Made by a program: the position numbers and the translations under genes. The notes under the pieces were generated by a model. That model searched no databases. It was not told where the DNA came from and saw nothing but the letters and a program-made list of their open reading frames with translations. This document shows, piece by piece, positions 21,521 to 32,889 of a DNA stretch of 64,000 nucleotides. How positions within the stretch are numbered: the first letter of the stretch is position 1; the number at the start of each line of letters is the position of its first letter. The stretch comes from Anodontia alba (Eukaryota > Mollusca > Bivalvia > Lucinida > Lucinidae). The stretch lies in contig OZ024827.1 of assembly GCA_964016985.1 (NCBI GenBank), positions 113,385,953 through 113,449,952 on the forward strand, read 5' to 3'.

Positions 21521-23180
21521 AATCTAATCACCCATGAATTTTGTGACTTATACTCAGAAGCACACTGTGCATTATCCTTGACATTAAGCATTGACGCTTT
21601 GATTAATATAAATAAGAAGCATAATAATACTAAAAACACCCCAGACTCTAAAGTAAAAGCCTGGGATTCCAGAAAGCTGATACGCTGATAATTTTATTGA
21701 AAACTTTGATGTTATAAAAGCAGCAGAAATTGAAACCCAAATAGACAATCTGCTCCATAACGGTAATATTTCGAAAAGTAATGTAAACGAAATTATTGAT
21801 AATATAGGCAATCTATTCAAATCGTGCTCTAAAGAAACATTTGGTGAGGTAAAAAGTAACTCCTCTGATACTTACGATAAAGTAAAGCCATGGTTTAACT
21901 CTGAATGCTTTCGCAAACGAAATTTATACCATAAATGTAGAAAAATGTACAACAGATATAAAACAAACAATTATAAAAATATTTTTAAATTCGTTAGTAA
22001 AAAGTATAAAACAGCCTTATCTAAAACTCATAAAAAATGTAAAGAGAACAAAATAAAAGATATACGAAATTTAAAAAAATAATGATCCTAGAAAATATTG
22101 GAAACTAATAAATTCGAAAAGCAAAAGTAATAGTAACAATTTAGCTTCATTGGATGACTTATATAATTTCTTTAAAACATCTAACACACAAGCATCTAAT
22201 TCACATGATAAAGATATTTACGACTCAAACTTATTAAATAATGAAAATAACGAAGAAATTAATCAAATCATTAGCGAAAATGAAATTTTACAAGCAGTTA
22301 AGACTTTGAAAAATAATAAATCACCTGGTGTAGATGATATTGTAAATGAACAGATAAAAACAACTGTTTCGTATATGCTACCAATATATGTTAAACTTTT
22401 CAATATGATATTTTATACTGGAATTATACCTGAAAATCGGACTATTGGAAATATAAAACCGATATATAAAAATAAAGGTGATCCTAAACAACCAGAATTA
22501 TCGACCCATAACACTGGTTAGTTGTTTTGGGAAACTATTTACCTCCGTCATTAATAATAGACTTACAAAATATACCGAAAGCCACGACCTAATAACATCA
22601 TCTCAAGCAGGGTTTAGAAAACACTATTCAACGATAGATAATTTATTTATCGCCAAAAGCTTAATTGACATTGTAAGGTTTAGTAAGAAAAAAATTATCC
22701 TGCTGTTTTGTTGATTTTAAACAGGCTCTTGATACTGTTTGGCGGGAAGGACTTTGGACAAAATTATTACTAAGTAAAATAAATGGAAAATGTTTTAATA
22801 TTATATATAACATACAAAGGCATAAAGTCAAAAATTACAACTCCAGAAGGAGTATCAAATTATGTCAGCGGCAATGTAGGTGTCAGACAGGGTGACAATT
22901 TGTCACCATTTCTATTCTGTATTTTCTTAAATGATTTAGAGACTTTCTGACATCAAAAAAAAGTAGCTGGAATAACATGCAATGTAAATAATGATGAAAT
23001 CATGATTTTTCTAAAAGTATTTCTACTTTTATATGCAGATGATACAATTATATTTAGTGATAATGAATTAGATATGCAGCATGCACTTAATGGTTTTGAA
23101 AATTATTGTTCAGAATGGAAACTCACTGTAAATACTGCGAAAAACTAAAATAATGATATTCGGTCAAGGAAGGAAAAAAA
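21521..23180 (+). pseudogene. LINE reverse transcriptase domain, decayed
   Basis: Fingers and palm run in pieces: EILQAVKTLKNNKSPGVDDI near 22280-22340, NYRPITLVSCFGKLF near 22488, SQAGFRKHYSTIDNLF near 22600, a motif A remnant VDFKQALDTVW at about 22713, motif B as VRQGDNLSPFLF near 22880, and motif C LYADDTIIF intact near 23030. Frame changes occur at about 21680, 22080, 22490, 22710 and 22830, so it is not functional. Confidence 0.85.
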
Positions 23181-24170
23181 TGACTTGAATTTTACATTGA
23201 TAAACAAAGAAATAGAAGTTGTAAAAGAGTATAAATATCTTGGCATTTTATTGGGGCAAAGTGGCTCTTTCTTAGCTACGAAGAAACATATCGCAGAACA
23301 AGCAAGTAAAGCAATGTTTTCTCTGTTACGAAAAATAAAATGCTTAAGTTTACCTTTTGATATACAAATTGATCTTTTTAATAAAATTGTAAAACCTGTA
23401 TTACTCTATGGTTGTGAAATATGGGGTTACGGTAATCTTGATATACTAGAACGAGTACAGTTATGATTCTACAAATACATTTTTAATTTAAAAAATTCAA
23501 CACCATCTGCTATGATTTATGGTGAACTTGGAGTCATGCCATTAGCTATAGATATTCAAACAAGAATGATATCCTTTTGGGCTAAACTTACACAGACCGA
23601 ACAAGATGAAATTTACAAGTTATCGCCTTTTATTTATAAAATAATATATGCACTACATAATGATAAGGTACTCAAATCTCAATGGGTAGATAGCTTAAAA
23701 ACACTTATCTGCTCACTTGGATTTGGAGGCATTTGGTATTCGCAGAGCTTTATTAATATCAAATGGTTCACAAAAGCATGTAGTCAAAAAATAAAAGATG
23801 TTTTTATCCAAGATTGGTTTCGTTAATTGAAATTTCCTCATCTAGTAACATATATAGACTTTTTAAAACAAAATTTGAGCAAAGTCTGTACTTATCTATA
23901 ATACCATCTTACTACTGTAAACGTTTGTTATCCTTCCGAACAAGAAACCATCGTTTACCGGTTGAAGTAGGAAGATGGAGAAGCACACCGTTACAAGAAA
24001 GATTATGTACATATTGTACTGATGATATAGGGGACGAGTTCAATTTTGTCCTAGTATGTAAACATTTTTAAGAATATAGGTCAAACTATATACCTTCATA
24101 CTATTACAGACATCCAAACATTCTAAAATTTGAACAACTTATGAGTACAACAAAGCCTAAGAAACTTAAA
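23181..24170 (+). pseudogene. LINE RT thumb and C-terminal domain, decayed
   Basis: EYKYLGILLGQSGSF opens the thumb, followed by PVLLYGCEIWGYGNL and STPSAMIYGELGVMPL. The end is a basic segment RTRNHRLPVEVGRW and a C-x2-C...C-x3-H-like knuckle (LCTYCTDD...FVLVCKHF). Stops at 23463 and 23823 and a frame change break it. The last readable block is near 24120-24215 (LMSTTKPKKLKTLCMF). Confidence 0.8.
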
Positions 24171-24215
24171 ACATTATGTATGTTTATAGATACCATCATG
24201 AAAACAGTAAATGCA

Positions 24216-24803
24216 AGTTAAGAAGTATTACAAGCTCTCGAGCGAAACAATGTTTTATGGTTATACAGATAATACCTTGGCTTGTAGATGTGCTGTCTAA
24301 TCAATGCCTGGGTTGTCTGCCCGGGCTACGACAACCCCATCCAAGGTCATTAATTCATGAAATAAATTAAAGCGGAAACCACACGTCAAAAATGTTAGGC
24401 TGATTTGAACCGGGAAGGCCCAGATCAGCTTGCGAACCCAAACTGGCTGATCTGTGCCTCTGCTGTTTGATAATGCATATGACAATGTCTCATGGTTATA
24501 TTGGCAGCAGCTGGGGCCGGGGTAGGACGGTGCATTCGAACTTGGCCCTCGCTGTGCGCCTAATGACATGATAAGCTTTGACGTATGATATAGCTGGTAA
24601 ATATATGCATACTTTTTGTATAGATTAATAAATAGCTAGCTGATTTCTGATATTAGTTTATGAGGCATATTATAGATAGAAAATGTAGTTCTTATAGCCT
24701 TAACTACTTCCTTTCATTTCGTTTCGGTAAGGTAGTAGAAACGGCTAATGTTATATAGAAATGCAGGAAAAAGCAGATATATAAACAAACATACACGGTT
24801 ACA
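24216..24803. other. LINE 3' region and dispersed repeat fragments
   Basis: Contains a GATCAGCTTGCGAACCCAAA-like piece (about 24422-24450) of the dispersed GATCAGCCTGC repeat family. No coding signal. Confidence 0.4.
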
Positions 24804-24847
24804 TGTGTGTACACGTATGTATGTGTGTGTATACATGTGTGTGTGTG

Positions 24848-24914
<67 letters not shown>
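24804..24914. repeat. (GT)n microsatellite
   Basis: Long uninterrupted TG run with interrupted TG/TATG flanks. The Cys-Val and His-Thr ORFs here are artefacts of it. Confidence 0.98.
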
Positions 24915-24917
<3 letters not shown>

Positions 24918-25147
24918 GGCACGTGTAATGCATGCCTTTATAAAGTGTTTAACATGATTTGGCCGTCTGGTTCTAATATGTTTCTTTGTCCGTCGACAAA
25001 AGTGACTATAAAGTACCAACAGCTGTATCTAACATTTTATTTGATCACCAACCGTTATATGGTATGTTAGGACGTATAGATTAATTTGCTGAAACTGGTA
25101 CTTAGTCTCCCAATGAAGATTATATTGACAAATAAACCGATAAATTA

Positions 25148-25208
25148 CTTCTGATAAGGATGGAGGATGCTTAAAAAACATTTTCAGGACCTCCATCCTG
25201 ATCAGAAA
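25148..25208. repeat. Hairpin, 18-bp arms
   Basis: TTCTGATAAGGATGGAGG and CCTCCATCCTGATCAGAA pair with one mismatch around a 25-nt loop. Confidence 0.85.
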
Positions 25209-25259
25209 ATTTGGTCAATTTTCCGAAATGGTTGATACTGATACTATCTCCAATTGAAA

Positions 25260-25373
25260 TTGTTTACTCTGTAGATGTTTAGTTAAAGCTAGATTATGTA
25301 TTTTCATATGACTCTCTTGCTGTATACTTTGTATACCAGAGAATAATAAAATTTCGACTTGACTTGACTTGAA
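25260..25373 (+). mobile_element. LINE 3' end with TTGAC tail repeats
   Basis: CTGTATACTTTGTATACCAG, then GAATAATAAAATTTCGAC and short tandem CTTGA units. Such microsatellite 3' ends are typical of CR1/L2-like LINEs. It may be the end of the LINE that starts near 20.3 kb, with later insertions between, but this is not proven. Confidence 0.5.
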
Positions 25374-25975
25374 AAGAAATGTTTCAGGTTGTATGTGATT
25401 GGGGACAGTTGAGTTATGTGCAGTGTGTATGCAGAATTAGCATACCTTAGTCCAGAAGAAAGTTGCTTTCACCATGCATGCACTATCTCAGACCATACAA
25501 AACCCAGTTGTCAAGAATTACCAAAAATGGCTGTTTAAAAAGCTGTCGTTTTGACGAAAATAATTATTTTTGAGCACCATACTTCTTTATGCACAGGTTT
25601 TTTAGCACCATACTTCTTTATGCACATGTTTTCAGCATCATGCATCATACTTTTCTTTTGAAAGGGGATTAACTCTGAAGGAAATATCACTTGGGCTCTT
25701 ATTTTTCTGACAGCTGATGCACTGGTCAGTAGTTGGGAAATCTTTGAAGGCATATAAGAATTCCTGTTTGGCCTAGCCAGATTTCGGATCTAGCTAAATT
25801 CCTATTTGGACTACGACATATTCATTATTACTACAGCAATGTGATCGACTGCTCTGTATTGTCAAGTGCCAGGACTACACAAGATGCTTGCATCCAGTGT
25901 GAACTGGAGATCTCCAAATACTCACATGATACAAGCCATAAGACTGCATCCGATCATGTTACTGTAGAAATAATG
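25374..25975. other. No gene recognised
   Basis: One local direct repeat (AGCACCATACTTCTTTATGC at about 25574 and 25603). Nothing coding. Confidence 0.45.
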
Positions 25976-26417
25976 TACAGTTGACGCTCGTTATCTCAAA
26001 CACTGATAATCAAAACTACTGCTTAGTCAAACTAAATACAGCGGGCCCCCGTAGCCTAGTGGATAAGAGAGTTAACTCTTAATCCATTAGGTTTCTCACC
26101 GCTGTGGTTCGAGCCTAGCTCGGGTCATATGTGGGAAAGCCAAGTTCTGCTTACGGATGGTCAGGTGGTTTTTCTCCGGGTTCTCCGGTTTTCGCCCACC
26201 TTCGATGAACGATCGGCTCGATATAAGTGAAATATTCTTGAAAGGGCCGTAAAACCCAAAAAAAAAAAAAAAAAAAAATCAAACTAAATACAGAACAATA
26301 TTTGTTTAGTGTGCTATATACTTTTTGTTCACATTTCAACTGCTTTTATCTAAAACTACTGTTATCTCAAACCAAATATTCTGATCCCTGGAGTTTGAGA
26401 TAACGGGAGTTGATTGT
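25976..26417. mobile_element. Pogo-like MITE split by a SINE
   Basis: TACAGTTGACGCTCGTTATC followed by TCAAAC at the left is mirrored by GTTTGAGATAACGGGAGTTG and ATTGTA at the right: terminal inverted repeats with TA ends. The interior is short and non-coding, and contains the SINE at 26042-26278. The same end occurs at 11594. Confidence 0.75.
26042..26278 (+). mobile_element. tRNA-derived SINE (second family) with 15-bp target duplication
   Basis: The head carries an A box (TAGCCTAGTGGATAAG) and a B box (GGTTCGAGCC). The body has CCGGGTTCTCCGGTTTTCGC. It ends GGGCCGTAAAACCC plus poly-A. Perfect duplications TCAAACTAAATACAG flank it (26027-26041 and 26279-26293). Its 3' end GGGCCGTAAAAC is shared with the SINE at 59609, which points to a common LINE partner. 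Confidence 0.92.
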
Positions 26418-26482
26418 ATTTATATACCTTGAAGCTTAACCCTTAAAGCATCATTCACATTAGCCGAAGACAACATTATATG

Positions 26483-26561
26483 TTTTAGAAAATAAGGCTT
26501 GACACTTCATGTGAATCATATGAATGATTCACATGAAATGCCAAGCCTTATTTTCTGAAAA
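26483..26561. mobile_element. Foldback hairpin, ~79 bp
   Basis: AGAAAATAAGGCTTG...CATGTGAATCAT and its inverse (ATGATTCACATG...CAAGCCTTATTTTCT) form a near-complete palindrome. A looser relative is at 31190-31262. Confidence 0.85.
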
Positions 26562-26849
26562 AAAAAAAAGAAAAAAAGATGTCGTCCACTACTATTTTCA
26601 ATGGCAGCTAGAACCAGACGAAGACAAAAGAATCTTATATGCCAGTTGTTTCGACTTCATGGCGTTATCGATGAACGTCATCAACAAGCCTCCTTTGAGA
26701 AGGCGTGCTATGGATCGGAAAAGACTGTCAGGTTATTGTCTTTAATCTATTTTTTATCAAACTGTAAGAAACCGAGCTGTTTGAAAGTGACTTGATTGAT
26801 AGGTATATAATAAATGAGCCAGAGTACAATATTTCCAACAAAATTACAT

Positions 26850-27020
26850 GTGCACCCAGTAAAGAGTCAGATCAGCTTGCACATTCGCACACAGTTTGAT
26901 CAGTGTTTCCTGTGCACTGTAAGGATAGCCAAGGACCAAAAGGCTCCCAATGTGAAGAGTAAAGACTCTCATCAGGCTGCACAGATACGCAGGCTGGTAC
27001 CAGTGTTCATGGAGCGCACA
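26850..27020. repeat. Dispersed GATCAGCCTGC-type repeat
   Basis: GTCAGATCAGCTTGCACATT at the left and CATCAGGCTGCACAGATACG at the right. Related elements lie at 53776-53951, 60280-60430 and 62010-62210. MITE-like, non-coding. Confidence 0.5.
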
Positions 27021-27065
27021 TGCAATATTGCAGGAAATGACCCAACTCAATTGACACTACAGTAA

Positions 27066-28040
27066 AACCACTATTATGATAATCTTGGAGGCTGTCTAAA
27101 AGTGGTTTGATTAGTGGGACAGTCTTAACATTAAATTTGTAAAAGTAAGAAACCATTTTGGCCTGGTCTAATAGTGGATTGGTCTTAATTTCAAGTGGTC
27201 GTTACATCAGACTTTTTTTTGTACGAGATTATCTTTATTGCTACTTATTCTGTATATACTGTGTACTTGATGAGTTTCAATACATTAACCGATTTGGGTC
27301 AAGTACGATGACCTACCTTAACTCTTTGGACAGGTCCATTTTTGCATAAGAAGTGTCCTGGTTAGTTTTATTATTATTATTATCATGTTTTGTAGAATTC
27401 AATGGACTTATCCAGCAGCTGTTAGACATATTCACAGATAGTTAAACGTACTTGATCAGCTTTTAGGACAAGTATGGTAAAGAGTGAAGGTGTGAGAATA
27501 CTACGGTATGAGCATGACAATAAACAAGTCTTGAAATAAACAAAGATTCTATAAGTCAGGATATATGGATGTGCAGGCTGATCCGTGTCTCTGCTGTACT
27601 TAAGATACATTTTCATATGCTGTGGTTCAACAATTTTTACTAGAGCTTCGCTTGAGATAGTGATCATTTTTGTTGTTAAACTTATATCTGGGCTAATTCA
27701 GAAGATGATAAATTGATTATTTTGTCTTATTTACAGGATTTGACATTTTTTGCAAATTGAAATCTCAAAAGCGGTTTTCTGAAACAAAATATACGATATA
27801 AAAATATTTCAAGATGGCATTTGCCGAAACTTTTACCCAGCATGCTAAGCGTTAATAGCTGCCCAAAGATAAAGAAACATAAATGATGTGAAATTCAAGA
27901 AAATGGCGCTTCTGCCATATGCAGGCAATGAAGCCCAAAATTGGTCTGTAAATTTGTGTAATCTGATCAAAGCATCTTTTGTCCACTTACAGAAACATTG
28001 GATACTGTAGTATAGAAGGTCCCAAGTTATAAAATATTTT
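27066..28040. other. No gene recognised
   Basis: Contains GTAAAACCACTATTATG and AGTGGTTTGATTAGTGGGAC-type sequence (27060-27200), possibly part of a DNA transposon, and an (ATT)n run near 27370. No exon seen. Confidence 0.4.
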
Positions 28041-28205
28041 TTCATGCTCAACTCAGCTAAGCATGAAATTCGTCCTACTTATTACTAACAACTGCATTTT
28101 TTTCTGCTAAACATAGCTGAGCATAAAAATTTCTCTGCTAATAAATATGAAAATTTTCATATTTATTAGCAGAGACAATTGCATGCTCAGCTGAGTTGAG
28201 CATGA
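28041..28205. mobile_element. Nested foldback element with perfect central palindrome
   Basis: The centre (about 28128-28170) is a perfect palindrome of more than 40 bp: TCTCTGCTAATAAATATG, AAAATTTT, and the inverse. The outer arms CATGCTCAACTCAGCTAAGC and GCATGCTCAGCTGAGTTGAG are also inverted copies. Strong cruciform potential. Confidence 0.85.
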
Positions 28206-28902
28206 ATAAATTGTATTAACTCGGAGCCTGATCAGAGGACATGGATACATGGGCTGATGTAGAACTTCACTGTTTACATTATATGGCTTAAGAACCCTAT
28301 TGTTGCAATGTACATTACATATCACAATGATCATAATGTGGTGTCTTACGCCCCTTTCAACACAAATTATTTATGTAATATTGCAACAACAGAAGGATGA
28401 TAATAAAAGACTCTATGCATTGAAGTGTCATACAACCACAAGCTGAAATCTGCCCCAGCAGGATTTGGGTGGTGACCCTGGTATTCCACTTTAGAAGCAC
28501 CAGCTAAACAGTCAGAGGACGCCCTCTAGAACATCATGAATTCTGTCGACAATGGGCATATGCTAATGGATGCCAGGTGCCTGCAGAAACACACAACATG
28601 AAGATATTGTACAAAATGCTAGAATAACAATTGTCAGGCAGCGTTAAAACCGATTCATACTGATGTATTCCTTGTCCTTGTTATGTTCATTTTTTCTATC
28701 CACTGTCCCAGTTTAAACGTGATTCTTTTTCTTCAAGGATTTATACTTGTACCCTTATGACTGCGCCAAGGTCAAATTAGCTTATCACACTTATAATAAT
28801 GAATAGAACTTGGACAGCCATAGAACTTATGTCTGAAATCTGCTCTGTTTAACATTTACGTAACGAGAGAATTCGCAAAATAAAATAGTAGTAAATCCCT
28901 AC
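28206..28902. other. No gene recognised; possible intron
   Basis: Lies downstream (minus strand) of the donor at 28901. No following exon could be identified. Confidence 0.35.
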
Positions 28903-29217
28903 CTTCCGCCAAATTTTCTTTGGCCTGCTGTATCTCGGACTCGTTCAGGTACCTGTCGCAATCATCGATTTTCTTCATGACCTTTTTATTGACCTTAAAC
29001 TGTTCATCATTTGACTTTCTTTTGAATTTATAGTCTGAGGATGAAATTGCTGCTATTTTGTTTAATTGCAATTCTGACAAAGATTTTTGATTGTCACTTA
29101 TCTTTTTAACCTCCGTCGATATTAGCCTGTGCAGCTCCGACAACAGCGTATTCTGGCTACTGGAAACAGCTGCAGAAATCTTGTCTGATACCAGTCTTCA
29201 ACGTCTTGCCGGTCCAT
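28903..29217 (-). CDS. Candidate first exon: gag-like helical protein, one-base frame break
   Basis: The minus strand starts with an ATG at 29215-29217 (MDRQDVED). After a one-base shift near 29194 it continues LVSDKISAAVSSSQNTLLSE, then the helical NQKSLSELQLNKIAAISSSD, the basic KRKSNDEQFKVNKKVMKKID, and ends at a good donor AAG|GTAGGG. The pattern (helical N-terminus, then K-rich stretch with NDEQF) resembles gag-like proteins that are multicopy in bivalves and other invertebrates, often tied to tyrosine-recombinase or DIRS-like elements. I am not sure of that link. Restoring the frame needs one base, so it may be a sequencing error or a decayed copy. Confidence 0.5.
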
Positions 29218-30136
29218 TTTCAATGCCCGAACAACGCCCTTCAGTAGTCGACAAACCAGTTCAAGTGTGTGATGCTCACAGTACGAAAGCCGCGTAGAAA
29301 CTGACAACTTTACACACTGAACTACCGATATTCACGTAATCACTGACCATGACATTACACAACTGAGCATTTCTATATTAACAAACTTTGTTAACGCTTG
29401 CATCGCCAAGACAAATATTCCGATCTATACTTCGAAACGATCGGAATGTTAATTACTTACCTCCGCCCCGCCCCCCTCCCCCTTCATATCCCGGACCTAC
29501 GTCACTCTGATTCTTTTGCCTCTTCGCAGAAGAGTAAATAATCATGATTCTGTGTCGTTCATTCAGCGCTGATTGTTGACATAAACTATCCCTAAAAGAT
29601 GAAAAAGCGTGATTAGTATCCCATAAAACATGTCTCTGTATCGACATTCATAAGTTTATCGCATCAGTGGGGGTTTCTACTAAGCCGGATACGCATTTTA
29701 CATACAGACATAAATAACGTTGAGATAACCCCACCCGATAAGTCCTATCTCAAACTCATAGCTCCGTTATCCGTCCTAGTGAAAAATGTCTAATAAGAAC
29801 ATTTAAGAAATTTTGAACAAGTGGAACTTGTATAAAACCAGCATCAAACTACCTACTCTAAAGATTTTGCATATGTTGTTGCTATTTTTACTTTTGGGAG
29901 AAAACCCCGAAATTATTCGATTTTTTAAAAGCTTTTTTTTTTATTCTGGTAATTTTCAGTTTTTTAAAAACCATTCACCAGACCAAAATTTTTCATACAT
30001 AGGTAGTTATGACAAATGGGTTTGCATTAAATCATGAGAAGAGCTTGCAAATTTACTTCTGTGTAAAGCGCCAAGCAAAGAAAACTTTCTGGAAGATGTC
30101 GAAAGTCGAGTAGAGCTATACTATACTTATAATTAC
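29218..30136. other. No gene recognised
   Basis: A pyrimidine-rich tract lies at 29461-29483. The 29813-30037 frame is Phe-rich low complexity. Nothing further. Confidence 0.4.
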
Positions 30137-30229
30137 CTTGATGAAGATAGCAATGCCGATGATACACATGATTAGAATTATGCCAACTAATATCCCTACA
30201 TTGAACACATTCTGGCTGTCTCTGTCATA
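30137..30229 (-). CDS. Candidate 31-codon exon encoding a transmembrane helix
   Basis: On the minus strand an acceptor AAACATTCTGTTTCAG ends at 30230, and a donor AAG|GTAATTATAAG starts at 30136. The 93 nt between are open and read YDRDSQNVFN followed by VGILVGIILIMCIIGIAIFI and K: a hydrophilic lead, about 20 hydrophobic residues and a positive end, as in a single-pass membrane protein. Exact multiple of three. Too short to name a family. Partner exons were not found. It may belong to the same minus-strand host gene as the duplicated exon near 0.2-1 kb, but this is a guess. Confidence 0.5.
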
Positions 30230-30250
30230 CTGAAACAGAATGTTTAAACC

Positions 30251-30460
30251 TTAACCCTTTCATGCTGAATAAATCAAGATGCCACGCCAACTTCTAATTG
30301 TCAGCCAATCAAATTACTAGATCCAGGTTGTTGACATTCATATACTGAATGACAAACAGTGCACATCCATATCAGTCGGCTTCTGAAGAAGCTGACTGAT
30401 CTGGATCTACACTGTTTGCAGAGGTAGGAAATATCTGGATTCAGCAGGACCAGGGTTTAA
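30251..30460. mobile_element. TTAA-flanked MITE (family M1)
   Basis: TTAACCCTTTCATGCTGAA at the left and the inverse TTCAGCAGGACCAGGGTTTAA at the right. The interior contains CCACGCCAACTTCTAATTG and a GCTTCTGAAGAAGC palindrome. Copies at 31632-31823, about 51150-51300 and 53990-54198, plus a piece at about 31290-31430. piggyBac-like by target and ends. Confidence 0.75.
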
Positions 30461-30778
30461 ATGCTAATCATAACTGCAGCAGATGACTTTTTCTTTTTTT
30501 TTCAGAGAAAATGCAGAAACTAAATTTGTTAAACCAAAGCCATGCAAAATTGGATATGAGATCCATTTAAGCTTTTACTATAATGTAGGTCAACAGTCAA
30601 AATACAGATTATAGTGACCTACTTCAGAAACACGAAATTAAACAGATGTACTCAGAACCTATATTTGGCCTTTGTCAAACATTTTAAGATGACCCTCGCA
30701 AGATTTCCAACTGATTGACGCATATTTCCAGACAAGACATTTTTTTCAATTTAAAAGGACTAATATTTTTCAAATTTC

Positions 30779-30842
30779 GGCATGAAAACATATGCTGTGG
30801 GTACTCATTAGAATAGCAATGCCCATAACATATGTTTTCATG
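30779..30842. mobile_element. Foldback element
   Basis: CATGAAAACATATGCTGTGG and the inverse CATAACATATGTTTTCATG are separated by a short loop. The same arm motif recurs as single arms elsewhere (2714, 32872, 56765). Confidence 0.8.
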
Positions 30843-31189
30843 GAGTAATACGAATAATAATAGGTGGATACCCCTCTTATCTGGAGCTATGCTGACGAAA
30901 ACAAACCTAGTATCCTAATATGACAGGTTAGTCATTGATAAAATTGTCAGAGGGATAAGTATTTATGTTGTGGTGGGAGAGGTGAGGGGGCTAAATCATC
31001 ACAGAGTGATTTAATAGGAAGACACAAATGGGTTTCAAAAAGAAACTGTCTAGGAGCTCTTGGGTAAGAGTAAAAAAAGTCTTTTAATTATTTTTTTTCT
31101 TTCCTCTAATAATAAAGGAATTAATAATGGAGGTTTTTCACTTTTATTTTCAGGCAAATTCAGCAACTAGCTAACTGATAATATATGTA

Positions 31190-31262
31190 CTTTTTTGCAG
31201 AAAAAAGGGTTTGACCCCTGAGAAGACAAACTGCATGAAATGTCAAACCCTTTATCTGAAAA
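31190..31262. repeat. Hairpin with AAGGGTTTGAC/GTCAAACCCTT arms
   Basis: Inverted arms around a ~25-nt centre containing CATGAAATG, resembling the hairpin at 26483-26561. Confidence 0.7.
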
Positions 31263-31289
31263 ATAAGAAAAATATTTCAATCCTTATCC

Positions 31290-31430
31290 TGCTGAATAAA
31301 ATAAGATGCCACACCCACTTCTAATTTTTAGCCAACCAGATTAATTTTCAGCAAGCCAGATTACTTGATCCAGACTGTTGATATAAATTCACATCCTTAA
31401 TGGCAAACAGTGCAGATCCAGATCAGTTGA
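31290..31430. mobile_element. Fragment of MITE family M1
   Basis: AAATAAGATGCCACACCCAC, TGATCCAGACTGTTGATATA and AACAGTGCAGATCCAGATCA match the interior of the M1 elements in the inverted sense. Confidence 0.7.
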
Positions 31431-31631
31431 ATGTAAGACCATATTCTAGCACTAGCTGTTCCCCGACTACTGAAGATATGTACAAGTCTAAGAGCAGCAG
31501 CTCTGGTCACAAAAATACCAGGCCAGGTTGCTAAGGTTCATACTGGGCTGCTTCTTCAAGCTGAATTATACAAAAAATCAGGGTAGGTAGTATGGCTTTG
31601 ATTTGATTTGATTTGGAGGTTTATAGCCAGG

Positions 31632-31823
31632 TTAACCCTTGTCATGCTGAACACGGATATACCCTGCCTTTGCAAACAGTGAAGAAAAAGCCAACTGATC
31701 TGGATCTGCACAGTTTGCCATTAAGTATGTGAATTTATAGCAACAATCCGGATCAAGCAATCTGACTGGCTGAAAATTAGAAGTGGGCGTGGCATCTTAA
31801 TTTATCAACATGACAAGTGTTAA
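31632..31823. mobile_element. TTAA-flanked MITE (family M1), complete
   Basis: TTAACCCTTGTCATGCTGAA to TCAACATGACAAGTGTTAA, with TTAA on both sides (31632-31635, 31820-31823). Best-defined member of the family. Confidence 0.85.
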
Positions 31824-31827
31824 CACT

Positions 31828-31871
<44 letters not shown>
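31828..31871. repeat. (TA)n microsatellite
   Basis: Uninterrupted TA run directly after the MITE. Confidence 0.97.
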
Positions 31872-31873
<2 letters not shown>

Positions 31874-32369
31874 AGCTGGTCAGTTAATTTACATACACTT
31901 TTCCAAGACATGCTTATTCCCCTCCAAGTGGTTAACTAGTAAACAAGATTTTTTTACCAGTAATTGACAACTATAAATTATTTCATGATCTATCTCCACA
32001 GAAATTACGTGGCCGAGCTGGGATTCAATCTTTCGACCCCAGATACTGCATCCATCTACATTATGGAACCTGGCAGGTAGTATAAACTAGAATTCTGCCC
32101 AAGATGGCATTGCACCAGCCACCAGCTGACAGTATTCTACTAGAACTTAACACTACAAGTCATACAAAGAATGACCAAGTCATGGACTGTGAACTGTAGA
32201 TCATGGTCACAAATTAATGTCATGGTGTTGAGTCTCTGTTATCAGAGCAGTGTATTCCAGGTAGGATGATTGTAGATTATATGGTTAATCAGAAATGGAG
32301 CAAAATGCTAGAGTTGATGGTAAAATATAGATCAGGATCATAAAATGATGCAGTACTATCGTAATAAAA

Positions 32370-32632
32370 GGTAAGAGAAAAGTCCAGGGAGTTCCACAAT
32401 CACAAACCGCAGCCCTTCCCAGACCCCAAGAGGAAGAGGAAACCGACAAATCTAAACAAGCACAAACCGAACAAACGTACGAAAAGCACTAAGATTAGCT
32501 CTCCCTTCCCCAAGCGAGGTAATCGCAATACTAAAAGGACTGAAAACACAAGAACAACATGACACACAGAAAGACATACAACAAATCGCCTCGCAGAACA
32601 AACTACAAAGCAACAAAGAGTAAGACTAACAC
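32370..32632 (-). mobile_element. Solo Naiad 3' tail (copy T6)
   Basis: Starts GGTAAGAGAAAAGTCCAGGG next to an A run and breaks off after AGTAAGACTAACAC. 5'-truncated, no RT. Confidence 0.9.
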
Positions 32633-32644
32633 AAGACTAACCCT

Positions 32645-32735
32645 AAGTATTGGAACAGATAGGCATTTGCAAACAGTTTAGACCCAGATTAGACGCCGCA
32701 TTCAGTGGCGTCAGATGAGGGTCTACACTTTTTGA
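32645..32735. repeat. Palindromic MITE fragment
   Basis: TAGACCCAGATTAGACGCC and GGCGTCAGATGAGGGTCTA are inverted arms. Related to the element at 61370-61598. Confidence 0.6.
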
Positions 32736-32889
32736 CATACATATACATCCAGCAATATTTTAGACACGTCAGTAGGTAGTAGAATGGACAATTTCAAATT
32801 TTAGGACAAGAATGGACCTCAAAGGTCTAGATAAGAGCGGGTATTACGTCAGTATTTTTCTTATTTGTCCACGAAAACATATGTTGTGG

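Noticed and set aside
24714..25070. His-Thr and Cys-Val repeat ORFs
   Set aside because: Translation of a (GT)n microsatellite.
26042..26125. Possible tRNA gene
   Set aside because: SINE head with a body, poly-A and 15-bp target duplication.
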